This document shows positions 44,048 to 53,130 of a stretch of DNA of 64,000 bases, one piece after another. The DNA comes from Anaerocolumna sp. AGMB13025 (GTDB lineage: Bacteria; Bacillota; Clostridia; Lachnospirales; Lachnospiraceae): NCBI RefSeq assembly GCF_029689925.1, contig NZ_CP121445.1, forward strand, positions 1,233,001 to 1,297,000. The letters are read 5' to 3'. A model generated the notes under the pieces. The model searched no databases and had not been told where the DNA came from. It saw only the letters and a list, made by a program, of their open reading frames with translations. The position numbers were made by a program, and so were the translations under genes. The first letter of the stretch is position 1; every line of letters starts with the position of its first letter.

Positions 44048-44707
44048 ATGGCTTCCTGGATGGTACATTTTCGTATAGCAGACGGTTTATTAAAACATTT
44101 AGAGGTAAATGCAGCACAGTTTATTGTGGGTAATATTGGACCCGACTGCGGTGAGCCAAATGAAGACTGGAGTGCCTTTAACCCTCCTGCCGTTATAACC
44201 CATTGGACCAAAACCGGTAGGAAACGGGATATTAACAGCCAGGGCTTTTATAAGGAATATATCGAATATAATACAGATAAGGAAACGTTATCCTTTTATC
44301 TGGGTTATTATGTCCATCTGCTGACAGATATCCTGTGGGTAGAAAAAATACACCTGCCGACGAAGGAGAAGTTTATCAAGGAATTTGAGAGAGATAAGGA
44401 TTTTATATGGAAGGTTAAGGAGGATTGGTCTGACCAGGATCATTTATTTTTATTAAATCATCCGGACTTTCGGGCATTTCGTATCTTTGAAGCAGTAAAG
44501 GAATTTCCTAATATATATCTGGATTATTATTCCCAAACGGCAATTGAAAAACAGATTCAGCATATATCCGGTTTTTATAGTTCTCACGAAGGTGATCTTA
44601 ACAGGGAATATACCTATCTGAATCAGGAACAGGCAGATAACTTCGTTGTAATGGCCCTTCAGAAAATTTGCAAGGATTTAAGGGATAAGAACCTGACTGT
44701 TTGTTAG
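44048..44707 (+). CDS. zinc-dependent phospholipase C-like protein
   Basis: A 219-residue protein of the zinc-dependent phospholipase C / PF00882 type. FRIADGLLKHL, FIVGNIGPDCG, ITHWT and FYLGYYVHLLTDILW provide the His/Asp metal-ligand pattern of the family. There is no signal peptide, so it is cytosolic and may act on small phosphoesters or be a sensor. AAAGGAGAAA precedes the ATG. It is monocistronic; the 243-bp gap after it contains nothing I can name. Confidence 0.75.
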   Translation: MASWMVHFRIADGLLKHLEVNAAQFIVGNIGPDCGEPNEDWSAFNPPAVITHWTKTGRKRDINSQGFYKEYIEYNTDKETLSFYLGYYVHLLTDILWVEKIHLPTKEKFIKEFERDKDFIWKVKEDWSDQDHLFLLNHPDFRAFRIFEAVKEFPNIYLDYYSQTAIEKQIQHISGFYSSHEGDLNREYTYLNQEQADNFVVMALQKICKDLRDKNLTVC

Positions 44708-44950
44708 GTGATGATAAGAAAGTATAAAAGTCATAAAAAGTAAAAGTGTAAAAACGTTTAAAAGCCAATGTATAGGTTTCCTGTAAAGCGACTGATGAAG
44801 TTTTGGCAGAGCGAAGGGTTATAACTGGCAGCCGGAGGAACTTTCCTCTATGTAGTATATTAACTGACGGCAGCAAGACGGATAATATGACATGATGTTG
44901 TCATATATAATGTGTTATTATTAATCAGGTGAAAAAGTGCAGGTGATAGG

Positions 44951-45850
44951 ATGCAGGTAAATCGATTATTTGAAATTGTATATATTTTATTAAATAAGAA
45001 TTATATTACTGCAAAAGAACTTGCAGATCATTTTGAAGTATCCGTCCGTACCATATACCGGGATATTGATGTTCTTGGTCAGTCTGGTATACCGATTTAT
45101 ACCAGTAAGGGAAAAGGCGGCGGCATCGGACTCCTTGACAACTTTGTGTTGAACAAATCCGTACTCTCTAAAAAAGAGCAGGAAGAAATCATATCGGCTC
45201 TTCAGGGTCTGAATGCTACCAATTATCCAGATTTAGACCAGGTGCTTTCAAAACTGAACAACCTCTTTGGCACCAGTCAGGCGAATTGGATTGAAGTAGA
45301 CTTTACAGACTGGAGCAACAGTCAGAAGGAAAAATTCCTTCAGATAAAGACAGCTATTATACAAAAGAGAGTATTAATCTTTGATTATTACAGTACCTAT
45401 GGAGAGAAGACAAACCGGGAAACAGAGCCCCTTCAGTTGTGGTTTAAAGATAAAACCTGGTATGTAAAGGCATACTGCAGGAATAAATCAGGTATACGGA
45501 CCTTTAAGCTGAACCGGATGAAGGAACTGATTCTGACCGATGAAACCTTTGTTCGGGAAATGCCCCTTAATCAGACTGACTTTTTTGTCGACAACCCCCT
45601 TGCCAATGTGGAAACCATAGTAATGAAGATTTCAGAAACCCAGGCTTACCGGGTATATGACGAGTTTATAGAAAGTCAGATTGAAAAGGAGAAAGACGGC
45701 AGTTTTAAGGTAACATTTTCTTTCCCGTTGGATGAATGGGTTTATGGATATATCCTGTCCTTTGGAAGCTTTGGGGAGGTACTAGAACCTGACTATATAC
45801 GGAATATAATAAAAAAACGGCTTAAAGAGGCTCTTGTATTATATGATTAA
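44951..45850 (+). CDS. HTH-WYL transcriptional regulator (YafY/DeoR-like)
   Basis: A 299-residue regulator. The N-terminal winged helix (ITAKELADHFEVSVRTIYRDIDVLGQSGIPI) is followed by a WYL domain (RVLIFDYYSTYGEKTNRETEPLQLWFKDKTWYVKAYC) that binds small ligands or nucleic acid, and a WCX-like C-terminus. Its end is close to the radical SAM gene 31 bp downstream, which it may control. Confidence 0.88.
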   Translation: MQVNRLFEIVYILLNKNYITAKELADHFEVSVRTIYRDIDVLGQSGIPIYTSKGKGGGIGLLDNFVLNKSVLSKKEQEEIISALQGLNATNYPDLDQVLSKLNNLFGTSQANWIEVDFTDWSNSQKEKFLQIKTAIIQKRVLIFDYYSTYGEKTNRETEPLQLWFKDKTWYVKAYCRNKSGIRTFKLNRMKELILTDETFVREMPLNQTDFFVDNPLANVETIVMKISETQAYRVYDEFIESQIEKEKDGSFKVTFSFPLDEWVYGYILSFGSFGEVLEPDYIRNIIKKRLKEALVLYD

Positions 45851-45881
45851 GAGCCATAACCAGATGGATAAGAGGTATAAA

Positions 45882-46772
45882 ATGCAGTATATCCCAGCAA
45901 AAACCATTGTTACCAGAACCAGGGATGATTCCTGGTTTGGAACGGATTACACCATGAATATTTATAAAGGCTGCTGCCACGGCTGTATCTATTGTGACAG
46001 CCGTAGTGACTGCTACCGGGTGGAGAAGTTTGATACCGTAAGGACCAAGGAAAATGCCCTGGAGATAATCAGGGACGAACTACGCAGAAAGGTTAAAACA
46101 GGAGTGGTTGGTACCGGTGCCATGAGTGATCCCTATAATCCTTTTGAACAGGAATTCTCTCTTACCAGGCATTCCCTGGAATTAATCGATGCCTATGGTT
46201 TTGGGGCTGCAATTGCTACAAAAAGCAGCTTAATTACAAGAGACATCGACATCTTAAAGCTGATTAGGGATCATTCTCCGGTTATCTGTAAAATTACCAT
46301 AACCACGTTTGATGACACCATAGCTAAGATAATTGAGCCCAATGCAGACCCTTCCTCCACACGTTTTGAAGCCCTTAAGAAACTGACAGAGGCGGGAATT
46401 TATGCAGGTCTTTTATTAATGCCTGTTCTTCCTTTTATTAATGACAATAAGGAGAACATTGTTAATATAGTCCGCCTGGCAGGAAAACATGGTGCTAAAT
46501 TTATATATCCTTTCTTTGGGGTTACCTTGCGAAGCGGTCAAAGGGAATATTTTTATGATAGATTAGAGGAAGGGTTCCCGGGGATAAAAGACAGATATAT
46601 AAACCGTTATGGGGATAACTATCAATGTACCAGTCCAAATTCCAGGGAGTTGTATCGGATCTTTGCAGAAGAATGTGAGAAACATAAGATTCTATATAGA
46701 ATGAAGGATATAATCAGGGCTTATAAAGCAGGGTATGAATATAAGCAGTTGTCTATATTTGATTACGATTAA
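45882..46772 (+). CDS. SPL-family radical SAM protein
   Basis: A 296-residue radical SAM enzyme. The cluster motif CxxxCxxC is in IYKGCCHGCIYCDSRSDCY, followed by EIIRDELRRK and GAMSDPYNPFE, typical of the spore photoproduct lyase-related group of unknown substrate. The start is ATG 45882 with AAGAGG seven bases upstream; the family normally begins M-x-Y-x-PAK as here, so the frame's earlier TTG and ATGs are not favoured. It ends in a clear terminator. Confidence 0.85.
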   Translation: MQYIPAKTIVTRTRDDSWFGTDYTMNIYKGCCHGCIYCDSRSDCYRVEKFDTVRTKENALEIIRDELRRKVKTGVVGTGAMSDPYNPFEQEFSLTRHSLELIDAYGFGAAIATKSSLITRDIDILKLIRDHSPVICKITITTFDDTIAKIIEPNADPSSTRFEALKKLTEAGIYAGLLLMPVLPFINDNKENIVNIVRLAGKHGAKFIYPFFGVTLRSGQREYFYDRLEEGFPGIKDRYINRYGDNYQCTSPNSRELYRIFAEECEKHKILYRMKDIIRAYKAGYEYKQLSIFDYD

Positions 46773-46808
46773 ACAGCTTTGATTTAGTTTTTCAAGCTGT
46801 TTTATTTT
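46771..46808 (+). terminator. intrinsic terminator of the radical SAM gene
   Basis: AAACAGCTT pairs with AAGCTGTTT, followed by TATTTTGTTT. Confidence 0.85.
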
Positions 46809-46841
46809 GTTTAAATAGTTTAGAGCGTTAAAAACCAATGA

Positions 46842-46933
46842 GGCTGTTGCAAATCAAAGACTAAATTACCTGGGAGAGAATAAGGATTATATTTTATGCC
46901 CAGGGTTGGTATCCTATATTTTGCAACAGCCCC
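46842..46933. mobile_element. MITE-like element with GGCTGTTGCAAA ends
   Basis: Terminal arms GGCTGTTGCAAA (46842-46853) and TTTGCAACAGCC (about 46919-46930) enclose ~65 bp with an inner CCTGGG/CCCAGG pair. No coding capacity. Ends like this are common in IS families and their non-autonomous remnants. A related, more diverged copy is at 55671. Confidence 0.55.
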
Positions 46934-47016
46934 TTAAATTACGTATCTTTTGTCATAAGCCAGTAATACTAATAAACTTACAATATCAGTCGTAATGGAT
47001 TACCCGCAGATATCCT

Positions 47017-47379
47017 TTACATATGCTGTGCGAACTGAACCTTTAAGCCATTCGGATCCTGAACGTAGATAAACTTAAGATGCGGGTTCGGCTGAAAAGG
47101 ACCGCCTTGAACAGGAATATTTTTCTCTTTCAGAAAGTCCATAAATTCCTCAAGAGAGGTCACCTCAAATCCAAGAGAAATATCAGGACCAATTGTAACC
47201 GAGGAAGCATTCTTATTATGAATCAGTTCAATTTTCGTCTCACCCTCACCTAAAAAGGTAATTTCTACATCAGGACCAGCCTGCAATTTCCGGTCTATCG
47301 CAAGCCCAGCTATTTCCTGATAAAATTTTATAGATTCTTCCATGTCATTTACTTGAATCGTACACCAATTAAATTTCAT
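47017..47379 (-). CDS. VOC-family (glyoxalase-like) protein
   Basis: A 120-residue vicinal-oxygen-chelate fold protein: MKFNWCTIQVNDMEESIKFYQ, ELIHNKN, LGFEV and FIYVQDPNGLKVQF are the usual metal-site and fold blocks. Start ATG 47379 has an AGGTGG site; the frame continues 13 codons upstream without one. The substrate is unknown. Confidence 0.82.
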   Translation of the reverse strand: MKFNWCTIQVNDMEESIKFYQEIAGLAIDRKLQAGPDVEITFLGEGETKIELIHNKNASSVTIGPDISLGFEVTSLEEFMDFLKEKNIPVQGGPFQPNPHLKFIYVQDPNGLKVQFAQHM

Positions 47380-47676
47380 TTCTACCACCTGTCCCTTTCT
47401 TATTTCCTGGCCCGTCAAATCTTAAGACCCGCCAGAGTGCCTAAAAGTCGTTCAATCTATATTGTATTCTTTTATCTGCATTTATATTAGAAAAAGTATG
47501 TTCCTATAACAGGCTTTTCCAATTGGCAGTTTAATTTAACTATATCACATTACAGTATCCTTTACAAGGAAGGTGCGGATAACGGATTTAAAAATATTTC
47601 CAAGATTTTAGGTTTATTTTAACTTGTTCCTTTATTATTGACACATACTAATTGTTAATTAAGAAAGGAGCATTCT

Positions 47677-48756
47677 ATGGATATAGCAATTATACCTGCC
47701 TATAACCCGGATGAGAAATTATTGGAACTAGTCCGTAATCTTCGGGAAAGCGGGCTTGAGACGATTATTGTTGTAAATGACGGAAGTGAACATGGCACAA
47801 TTCATATTTTTGATCAGCTTAAAAAATACGTGACGCTGTTAAATCATGAAATCAACCGGGGAAAAGGTGCCGCTATTAAAACGGCTTTAGCTTATATAGA
47901 AAAGAATCCAGGGGAAATAGACGGTATTGTATTACTGGATGCAGACGGCCAGCACCGCACGGAGGATGCCTTGCGTCTTCTAAAAGAACTTCAACGGAAC
48001 CAGGACAGTCTGGTCCTTGGAGTCAGGCAGTTTAAAGGTAATATACCGTTTCGTTCCTTATTCGGCAATACAGTTACAAAATTTGTTTTCCGAATGATCA
48101 GCGGCAAATGGGTATCCGATACACAAACCGGGCTTAGGGCGTTTTCAAAAGCAATGGTACCAAAGCTTATAGCCATAAAAGGTGAGCGGTACGAGTATGA
48201 AATGAATGTACTGTTATCTTGCGCGAAAAGTGACATCAGGATTGCGCAAGTGCCCATTACAACCATATACCATGATGAAAAAAACACCTGCTCCCACTTT
48301 CGTACCATCAGGGATTCGGTGAGGATATACGGCAATATTCTGGCCTTTTCCGGTACCTCCTTTTTAAGTTTCCTGCTGGATTATATCCTGTTTTTCATTC
48401 TGGTGCAGATCTTTATGTCCTGGTTCTTAAAATCAGATGCTGTTGTTCTTGGTAATATAGCTGCCAGACTCATAAGCGGCGCCTTTAACTATTATTTAAA
48501 CAGTACCTTTATCTTTAAAGAAGAGAATAACCGCTTTAAATCCATGATAAGCTATGCAATGCTTGCTGGATTTATTTTGTTCTTAAATACGGCAATCCTT
48601 TATATCCTGTACGATTATCTGGGACTTAACCGGGCCATAGCTAAATTAATAACAGAGCTTTTACTGTTTATCATAAGTTTTACCGTACAGAAATTTATTA
48701 TATTTAATAAGGGCTTAAAGAGAAGAAGTCACTTAAAAGGAGGCAATAACTTATGA
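47677..48756 (+). CDS. family 2 glycosyltransferase fused to GtrA domain
   Basis: A 359-residue fusion. Residues 1-220 are a dolichyl-phosphate-mannose-synthase-like GT2 domain (IIPAYNPDEKLLELV, VNDGSE, LLDADGQHRTEDAL with the DxD, TQTGLRAFS). Residues ~225-345 are a GtrA-like four-helix membrane domain (LDYILFFILVQIF...GAFNYYLNSTFIFKEE). Such fusions make or flip lipid-linked sugars. GAAAGGAG precedes the ATG. It overlaps the next gene by 4 bp (ATGA). Confidence 0.9.
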   Translation: MDIAIIPAYNPDEKLLELVRNLRESGLETIIVVNDGSEHGTIHIFDQLKKYVTLLNHEINRGKGAAIKTALAYIEKNPGEIDGIVLLDADGQHRTEDALRLLKELQRNQDSLVLGVRQFKGNIPFRSLFGNTVTKFVFRMISGKWVSDTQTGLRAFSKAMVPKLIAIKGERYEYEMNVLLSCAKSDIRIAQVPITTIYHDEKNTCSHFRTIRDSVRIYGNILAFSGTSFLSFLLDYILFFILVQIFMSWFLKSDAVVLGNIAARLISGAFNYYLNSTFIFKEENNRFKSMISYAMLAGFILFLNTAILYILYDYLGLNRAIAKLITELLLFIISFTVQKFIIFNKGLKRRSHLKGGNNL

Positions 48757-49781
48757 AGGATAAAAAGAAATTAATGCCGGTATGGCTTCTCATTGCCATT
48801 GATCTGGTAATAATAGCAGCTTATGTAGGCGGATTTTACCGGTTCTATTATTTGACGTCAAGACAGCTGGAAAGCAGCGGGGTAAAAACCAATACACAAG
48901 ACCAGGCCTACCTGCCGCCAAAGAGCACCACAGGTACAACAGACACTGCCGGTAATGATACCGGAGAATCCACAGTAACAGTTGATACTACGGATACCAC
49001 AGAGGAGCTGCGGACTAAATTTGCCGCTCACTTTACGGATACTGTTGTATCCAATGAGAATTCCTATACCAGCAAAGATATCTCAATTGAAGTAAATCAA
49101 TATACGGAAGGGTCCGGTGGAAATATCGTAACCTACTACGTGGCAGATATTTATGTGGCGGATATAAAGTGCCTCCAGAGCGGATTTGCAGACAATACCT
49201 TCGGGATAGGGTATGCGCAGGACTTAATCAACATGGATGAATCCCTGAATGCCATATTGGCAATTAACGGCGATTACTACGGAAACGGCTCACAGGGCGT
49301 AGTAATTAGAAACGGGGAAGTATACCGGAAAGAAAACGGTAATTCAGATGTATGCGTCCTTTATTACGACGGTACCATGAAAACCTACACCGCAGCAGAC
49401 TTTAATACGGAAGAAGCCATTGCAGACAACGCCTATCAGGCCTGGAGCTTCGGCCCCAGACTCCTTGATGATAACGGCAATAGTATGGAGAGTTTCACCA
49501 CCAACAGTCATATCAAAGAAGAAAATCCAAGAACCGCCATCGGCTATTACGAGCCGGGCCATTATGCCTTTGTAGTGGTAGACGGACGCCAAAGCGGCTA
49601 TTCCTACGGTCTGACCCTGACCCAGTTCTCCAAACTATTTGAGAAACTAGGCTGTAAAGCAGCATATAACTTAGATGGCGGGAAATCCTCAGAAATGACA
49701 TTCAATGATGCCTTAGTAAACCGCCCCGCCGGCGGAGGCAGAGAAGTTAGCGACTGTATAATATTAAAGGAGGTCCGATAA
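48753..49781 (+). CDS. phosphodiester glycosidase (NAGPA-like) family protein
   Basis: A 342-residue protein with one N-terminal membrane anchor (~8-30), a Thr/Asp-rich linker (~40-80) and an exported NAGPA-type phosphodiester glycosidase domain (LAINGDYYGNGSQGVVIRNGEVYR, YAFVVVDGRQSGYSYGLTLTQF, YNLDGGKSSEM). The family removes GlcNAc from phosphodiester-linked sugars and occurs in exopolysaccharide loci. AAAGGAGG lies inside the end of the glycosyltransferase gene, and translation is coupled. Confidence 0.87.
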   Translation: MKDKKKLMPVWLLIAIDLVIIAAYVGGFYRFYYLTSRQLESSGVKTNTQDQAYLPPKSTTGTTDTAGNDTGESTVTVDTTDTTEELRTKFAAHFTDTVVSNENSYTSKDISIEVNQYTEGSGGNIVTYYVADIYVADIKCLQSGFADNTFGIGYAQDLINMDESLNAILAINGDYYGNGSQGVVIRNGEVYRKENGNSDVCVLYYDGTMKTYTAADFNTEEAIADNAYQAWSFGPRLLDDNGNSMESFTTNSHIKEENPRTAIGYYEPGHYAFVVVDGRQSGYSYGLTLTQFSKLFEKLGCKAAYNLDGGKSSEMTFNDALVNRPAGGGREVSDCIILKEVR

Positions 49782-49782
49782 A

Positions 49783-49986
49783 ATGAATATAATAAAAAAC
49801 ATCCTGCCCCATATCATAATCATCCTCTCCGGAATATTTATAATATTTCTGATACTGGATAACTATAACCCAACCATGAACTTTATTAATAACACAGTAT
49901 CCATAAAACTATTCTGGATCTTTTGCTTACTGTCCATAATAAATTCCATTCTAGCTATAGCTACTAACCGTAAAATATTTAAATAA
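49783..49986 (+). CDS. small two-helix membrane protein
   Basis: A 67-residue protein with two predicted helices (about 7-27 and 40-60) and a basic tail. It starts 1 bp after the glycosidase stop, with GGAGGTCCG upstream, so it is the third gene of the same operon. I do not recognise it; it may assist the GtrA-type transferase. Confidence 0.7.
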   Translation: MNIIKNILPHIIIILSGIFIIFLILDNYNPTMNFINNTVSIKLFWIFCLLSIINSILAIATNRKIFK

Positions 49987-50052
49987 AAGCCTAAAGTAAA
50001 GATAAAATTTCACGTTTTAAAGTGTAAGTATTTGTAGTAAAATTAATCACAG

Positions 50053-50127
50053 GGAATCCTCCTCATTTTTGTTTAGTGGAATTATTTTGTGGTAATTTAA
50101 TTTTACAACAAAAAGAAAGAGGATTCC
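50053..50127. terminator. long imperfect inverted repeat
   Basis: GGAATCCTCCTCATTTTTGTT and a near-complement ending AGAGGATTCC form a ~20-bp stem across ~33 nt, in the 299-bp gap before the OmpR-type regulator. Probably a terminator for the upstream operon. Confidence 0.55.
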
Positions 50128-50216
50128 TTATATTTTGGGCATTTTCCGAAAGTTGTTTATAAAGAGAGTTATGAATCTGAGACTCTGTGGATAAATCTGC
50201 GGAAGGAATTATTACA

Positions 50217-50245
50217 TTGACAGGAATGTAAGACTTGTTTATGAT
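50217..50245 (+). promoter_or_regulatory. promoter of the OmpR-type regulator
   Basis: TTGACA (50217-50222), a 17-bp spacer and TATGAT (50240-50245), 40 bp before the gene start. Confidence 0.75.
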
Positions 50246-50285
50246 AAAAGATAAAACGGAATAACTATGAAATATAGGTGGGAAA

Positions 50286-50993
50286 ATGAACTATTCAATT
50301 TTAATTGTGGAAGACGACAATGATATATGTAAAATGCTTGAAGAAGCTCTGATACAGCCGGATTATACAATTTATACTGCCATGGATGGAAAGGAAGCAC
50401 TTGAAATGTTCCGTAAGCATAATGACCTATGCTTAATTCTCTTGGATTTGATGCTTCCGGAATTAGACGGTCTTAGCGTATTAAAGAAAATAAGAGAGAC
50501 CAGTACCGTTCCCATACTGATTTTATCAGCTAAAAGCGGTGAATATGAAAAAGTACTCGGACTTGAATTCGGGGCAGATGATTACATTACAAAGCCATTC
50601 TCTGTTATGGAATTGCAGGCCAGGGTTAAGGCGTTTATCAGAAGAACCACACAATACCAAAAAGAGCCGGAAGCTCAGAGCGGGGAAAAGATAACAGTCG
50701 GTGAAATAGAAATGGAACTGGATAATTTTATCGTGAAAAAGAACAGAGAAATCATTAACCTTACTGCAAAAGAATTTAATCTTTTGAAACTTTTTATTAC
50801 CCATCCGGGTAAGGTATATACAAAAGTTCAGCTATATAAAGAAATCTGGGATGATAATTTTTTGAATGATGAAAATGTAGTCAATGTTCAAATCAGAAGA
50901 TTAAGGGAAAAAATAGAAACGAATCCTTCGGAGCCGGAATATATTAAAACAATCTGGGGAATCGGCTATAAGCTGGGGGAATTCCCATGCTGA
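50286..50993 (+). CDS. OmpR-family response regulator
   Basis: A 235-residue regulator with a receiver domain (acidic pocket in VEDDNDICK, phospho-acceptor Asp in LILLDLMLPELDG, Lys in YITKPFS) and an OmpR winged helix (INLTAKEFNLLKLFITHPGKVYTKVQLY, DENVVNVQIRRLREKIE). GGTGGGAAA precedes the ATG. It overlaps the kinase gene by 7 bp, and an ABC transporter follows. Confidence 0.95.
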   Translation: MNYSILIVEDDNDICKMLEEALIQPDYTIYTAMDGKEALEMFRKHNDLCLILLDLMLPELDGLSVLKKIRETSTVPILILSAKSGEYEKVLGLEFGADDYITKPFSVMELQARVKAFIRRTTQYQKEPEAQSGEKITVGEIEMELDNFIVKKNREIINLTAKEFNLLKLFITHPGKVYTKVQLYKEIWDDNFLNDENVVNVQIRRLREKIETNPSEPEYIKTIWGIGYKLGEFPC

Positions 50994-51916
50994 TTTTCCT
51001 ATTAATCCTCATCAGTATCGTTCTGGCTTTCCTGTTCTTTCTTGTTAATTACAGATATTCCAACCAGTCCAGACAACTTTTATTACTTAAAAATAACATA
51101 GCCGATGTCATCAAATATAAATCACCGAATAAAATTATGCTTACGACTGAGAATGCAGCCCTGCAGCAGGTATTGGTGGAGATCAATCATTTATATGAGC
51201 AAAAAATAAATGCAGAATTAAAAGTATTGGACCAGGAAGAGATGAATAAAAAGATGCTGGCCAACATATCCCATGACCTAAAGACTCCTTTAACCGTAAT
51301 CTTGGGATATGCCGAACTGCTCCAGAGTTCTCCTGAGATAAACAGTGAGTCGGTAGAGGAGAAAGTACTTAAAATCCAAAAAAATGCTAAGGAAGTATTA
51401 AAAGTCATAGATGCCTTTTTTGATCTTATGAAATTGGAATCCGGGGACTTTCTGTTCCAATCTGAACCGGTTGATATAAGTGAACTGTGCCGGGAAGAAA
51501 TTATAAATTATTATGAAGTACTTCAATCAGAAGGGTTTCAAGTGGACCTTAACATACCGGATAAGCAGGTACTGATTACAGCAGATTCTACTGCATTAAA
51601 AAGAGTTCTAGGGAACTTGATACAGAATGCAGTCCGTTACGGTGGGGATGGGAAATATCTGAAACTAAAGGTCTGGGAAAACGAAAACGGATGTTATATC
51701 GAAGTGATTGACAAGGGAAAAGGGATAGTAGAAGATAAACAAGACAAAGTCTTTGAGCGGCTCTTTACGCTGGAAGATTCCAGAAATAAAAAATATCAGG
51801 GCAGTGGTTTGGGACTTACTATAACAAAAAGGCTCATTGAAGCCATGAATGGAAGTATAAGTTTAAAAAGCATTCCTTATGTAGAAACAGCATTTACGGT
51901 TTATTTAAAAAAGTAA
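50987..51916 (+). CDS. sensor histidine kinase (short, intramembrane-sensing type)
   Basis: A 309-residue kinase with a single N-terminal hydrophobic region (~1-25) and no extracellular domain, then H-box LANISHDLKTPLTVILGYAE and ATPase boxes (NLIQNAVRYGG, DKGKGI, GSGLGLTITKRL). A kinase without an outside sensor next to an ABC transporter is the pattern of peptide-antibiotic detection modules. It overlaps the regulator gene. Confidence 0.92.
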   Translation: MLIFLLILISIVLAFLFFLVNYRYSNQSRQLLLLKNNIADVIKYKSPNKIMLTTENAALQQVLVEINHLYEQKINAELKVLDQEEMNKKMLANISHDLKTPLTVILGYAELLQSSPEINSESVEEKVLKIQKNAKEVLKVIDAFFDLMKLESGDFLFQSEPVDISELCREEIINYYEVLQSEGFQVDLNIPDKQVLITADSTALKRVLGNLIQNAVRYGGDGKYLKLKVWENENGCYIEVIDKGKGIVEDKQDKVFERLFTLEDSRNKKYQGSGLGLTITKRLIEAMNGSISLKSIPYVETAFTVYLKK

Positions 51917-51935
51917 TAGTAACCTTACGAATTGA

Positions 51936-51982
51936 TTAGCACCATTTTAAGTGGCAAATAACTTAGTGGTGCTAAATTTTTA
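51936..51982 (+). terminator. intrinsic terminator after the kinase
   Basis: TTAGCACC pairs with GGTGCTAA, followed by ATTTTT. It separates the two-component genes from the transporter genes. Confidence 0.85.
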
Positions 51983-52209
51983 TCTTATATGGATAGTTTT
52001 ACCATAACAATACGTTTAACGGAATTTACGCATACAACCGAAGGCTTTGCAGACTTATAGGAAGACTATTATGAAATTAATGTAAGAAAAGTATATCTTA
52101 AATGTAAGATTAATTTGGTTTATATGTAAGGAAATTGTTATAAATAAATGGCGGGACCCTTTATAATAAACATAGATAAAAAAACAAATCTTAGAAAGTG
52201 AGTCTAACA

Positions 52210-53130
52210 ATGGAGGAAATTATAAAATTAAGGGAAGTTACAAAAACATATAACCAGAATGAAGTTGTAAGGAATGTCAGCATGGATATTAAGAGAGGAC
52301 AGATATATGGGTTTTTAGGTCCGAATGGTGCCGGTAAAACAACAATTATGAAGATGATTCTGAATTTGGTAAAACCTACCTCAGGAATCATAGAAGTATT
52401 TGGGGAAGTTTTGAACACGTCATCCTGCTCTTATTTAAAAAGGATTGGAAATATTATAGAATATCCGGTATTTTATGATAAGCTTACGGTAATGGAAAAT
52501 TTAAAATTGCACTGTGATTATATGGGGTTTTATGATTATAAAGAGATTGACGAAGTACTTAAGTTAGTGCATCTGGACAAGATAGGTCCAAAGCCTGTAA
52601 CAGAATTCTCCCTTGGTATGAAGCAAAGGCTTGGGATAGCCCGAGCCTTGCTTACTAATCCGGAACTGCTGATTTTAGATGAACCTATTAATGGGCTTGA
52701 TCCTATGGGAATAAAAGAAATGCGTGAGTTATTCCTGAAAATAAAGAAACAGTATAACACAACCATATTAATATCCAGCCATATTATTACGGAAATTGAG
52801 CAAATAGCAGATATGATCGGAGTTATTAATAACGGTAAAATAATAAAAGAAGTTACCATGAAGGACATACAAAAAGAAAATCTTCAGTATATTGAAATTT
52901 CTGTAGGTGATCAAAAGAAAGCCGTTACCGTTTTGGATTCTAAATTCCAGACCAGTAATTTTAAGGTGGTATCAGATAACAGTATCCGGATCTATGAGGA
53001 AAATATTTCTCAGAAAGACTTATGTAAAGAGTTAATACTCTCCGGGGTTAATGTATATGGAATTACAAGTAAAAGTGATAATCTTGAGGATTATTTTATG
53101 AATTTAATCAATGGAGGAATAGAACAATGA
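52210..53130 (+). CDS. ABC transporter ATPase (BcrA-like)
   Basis: A 306-residue ATPase: Walker A GPNGAGKTT, signature FSLGMKQRLGIA, Walker B LLILDEPINGLDPMG, H-loop SSHIITEIEQ. The LGMKQR signature is typical of bacitracin/lantibiotic-protection transporters. ATG 52210 is slightly preferred over GTG 52198. It overlaps the permease by 4 bp. The upstream two-component system probably controls it. Confidence 0.9.
   Translation: MEEIIKLREVTKTYNQNEVVRNVSMDIKRGQIYGFLGPNGAGKTTIMKMILNLVKPTSGIIEVFGEVLNTSSCSYLKRIGNIIEYPVFYDKLTVMENLKLHCDYMGFYDYKEIDEVLKLVHLDKIGPKPVTEFSLGMKQRLGIARALLTNPELLILDEPINGLDPMGIKEMRELFLKIKKQYNTTILISSHIITEIEQIADMIGVINNGKIIKEVTMKDIQKENLQYIEISVGDQKKAVTVLDSKFQTSNFKVVSDNSIRIYEENISQKDLCKELILSGVNVYGITSKSDNLEDYFMNLINGGIEQ

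Noticed and set aside
52095..52110. ATCTTAAATGTAAGAT as a BlaI-type box before the BcrA-like transporter
   Set aside because: It is two bases shorter than the other boxes and the left half lacks the conserved CA; likely chance in AT-rich sequence.
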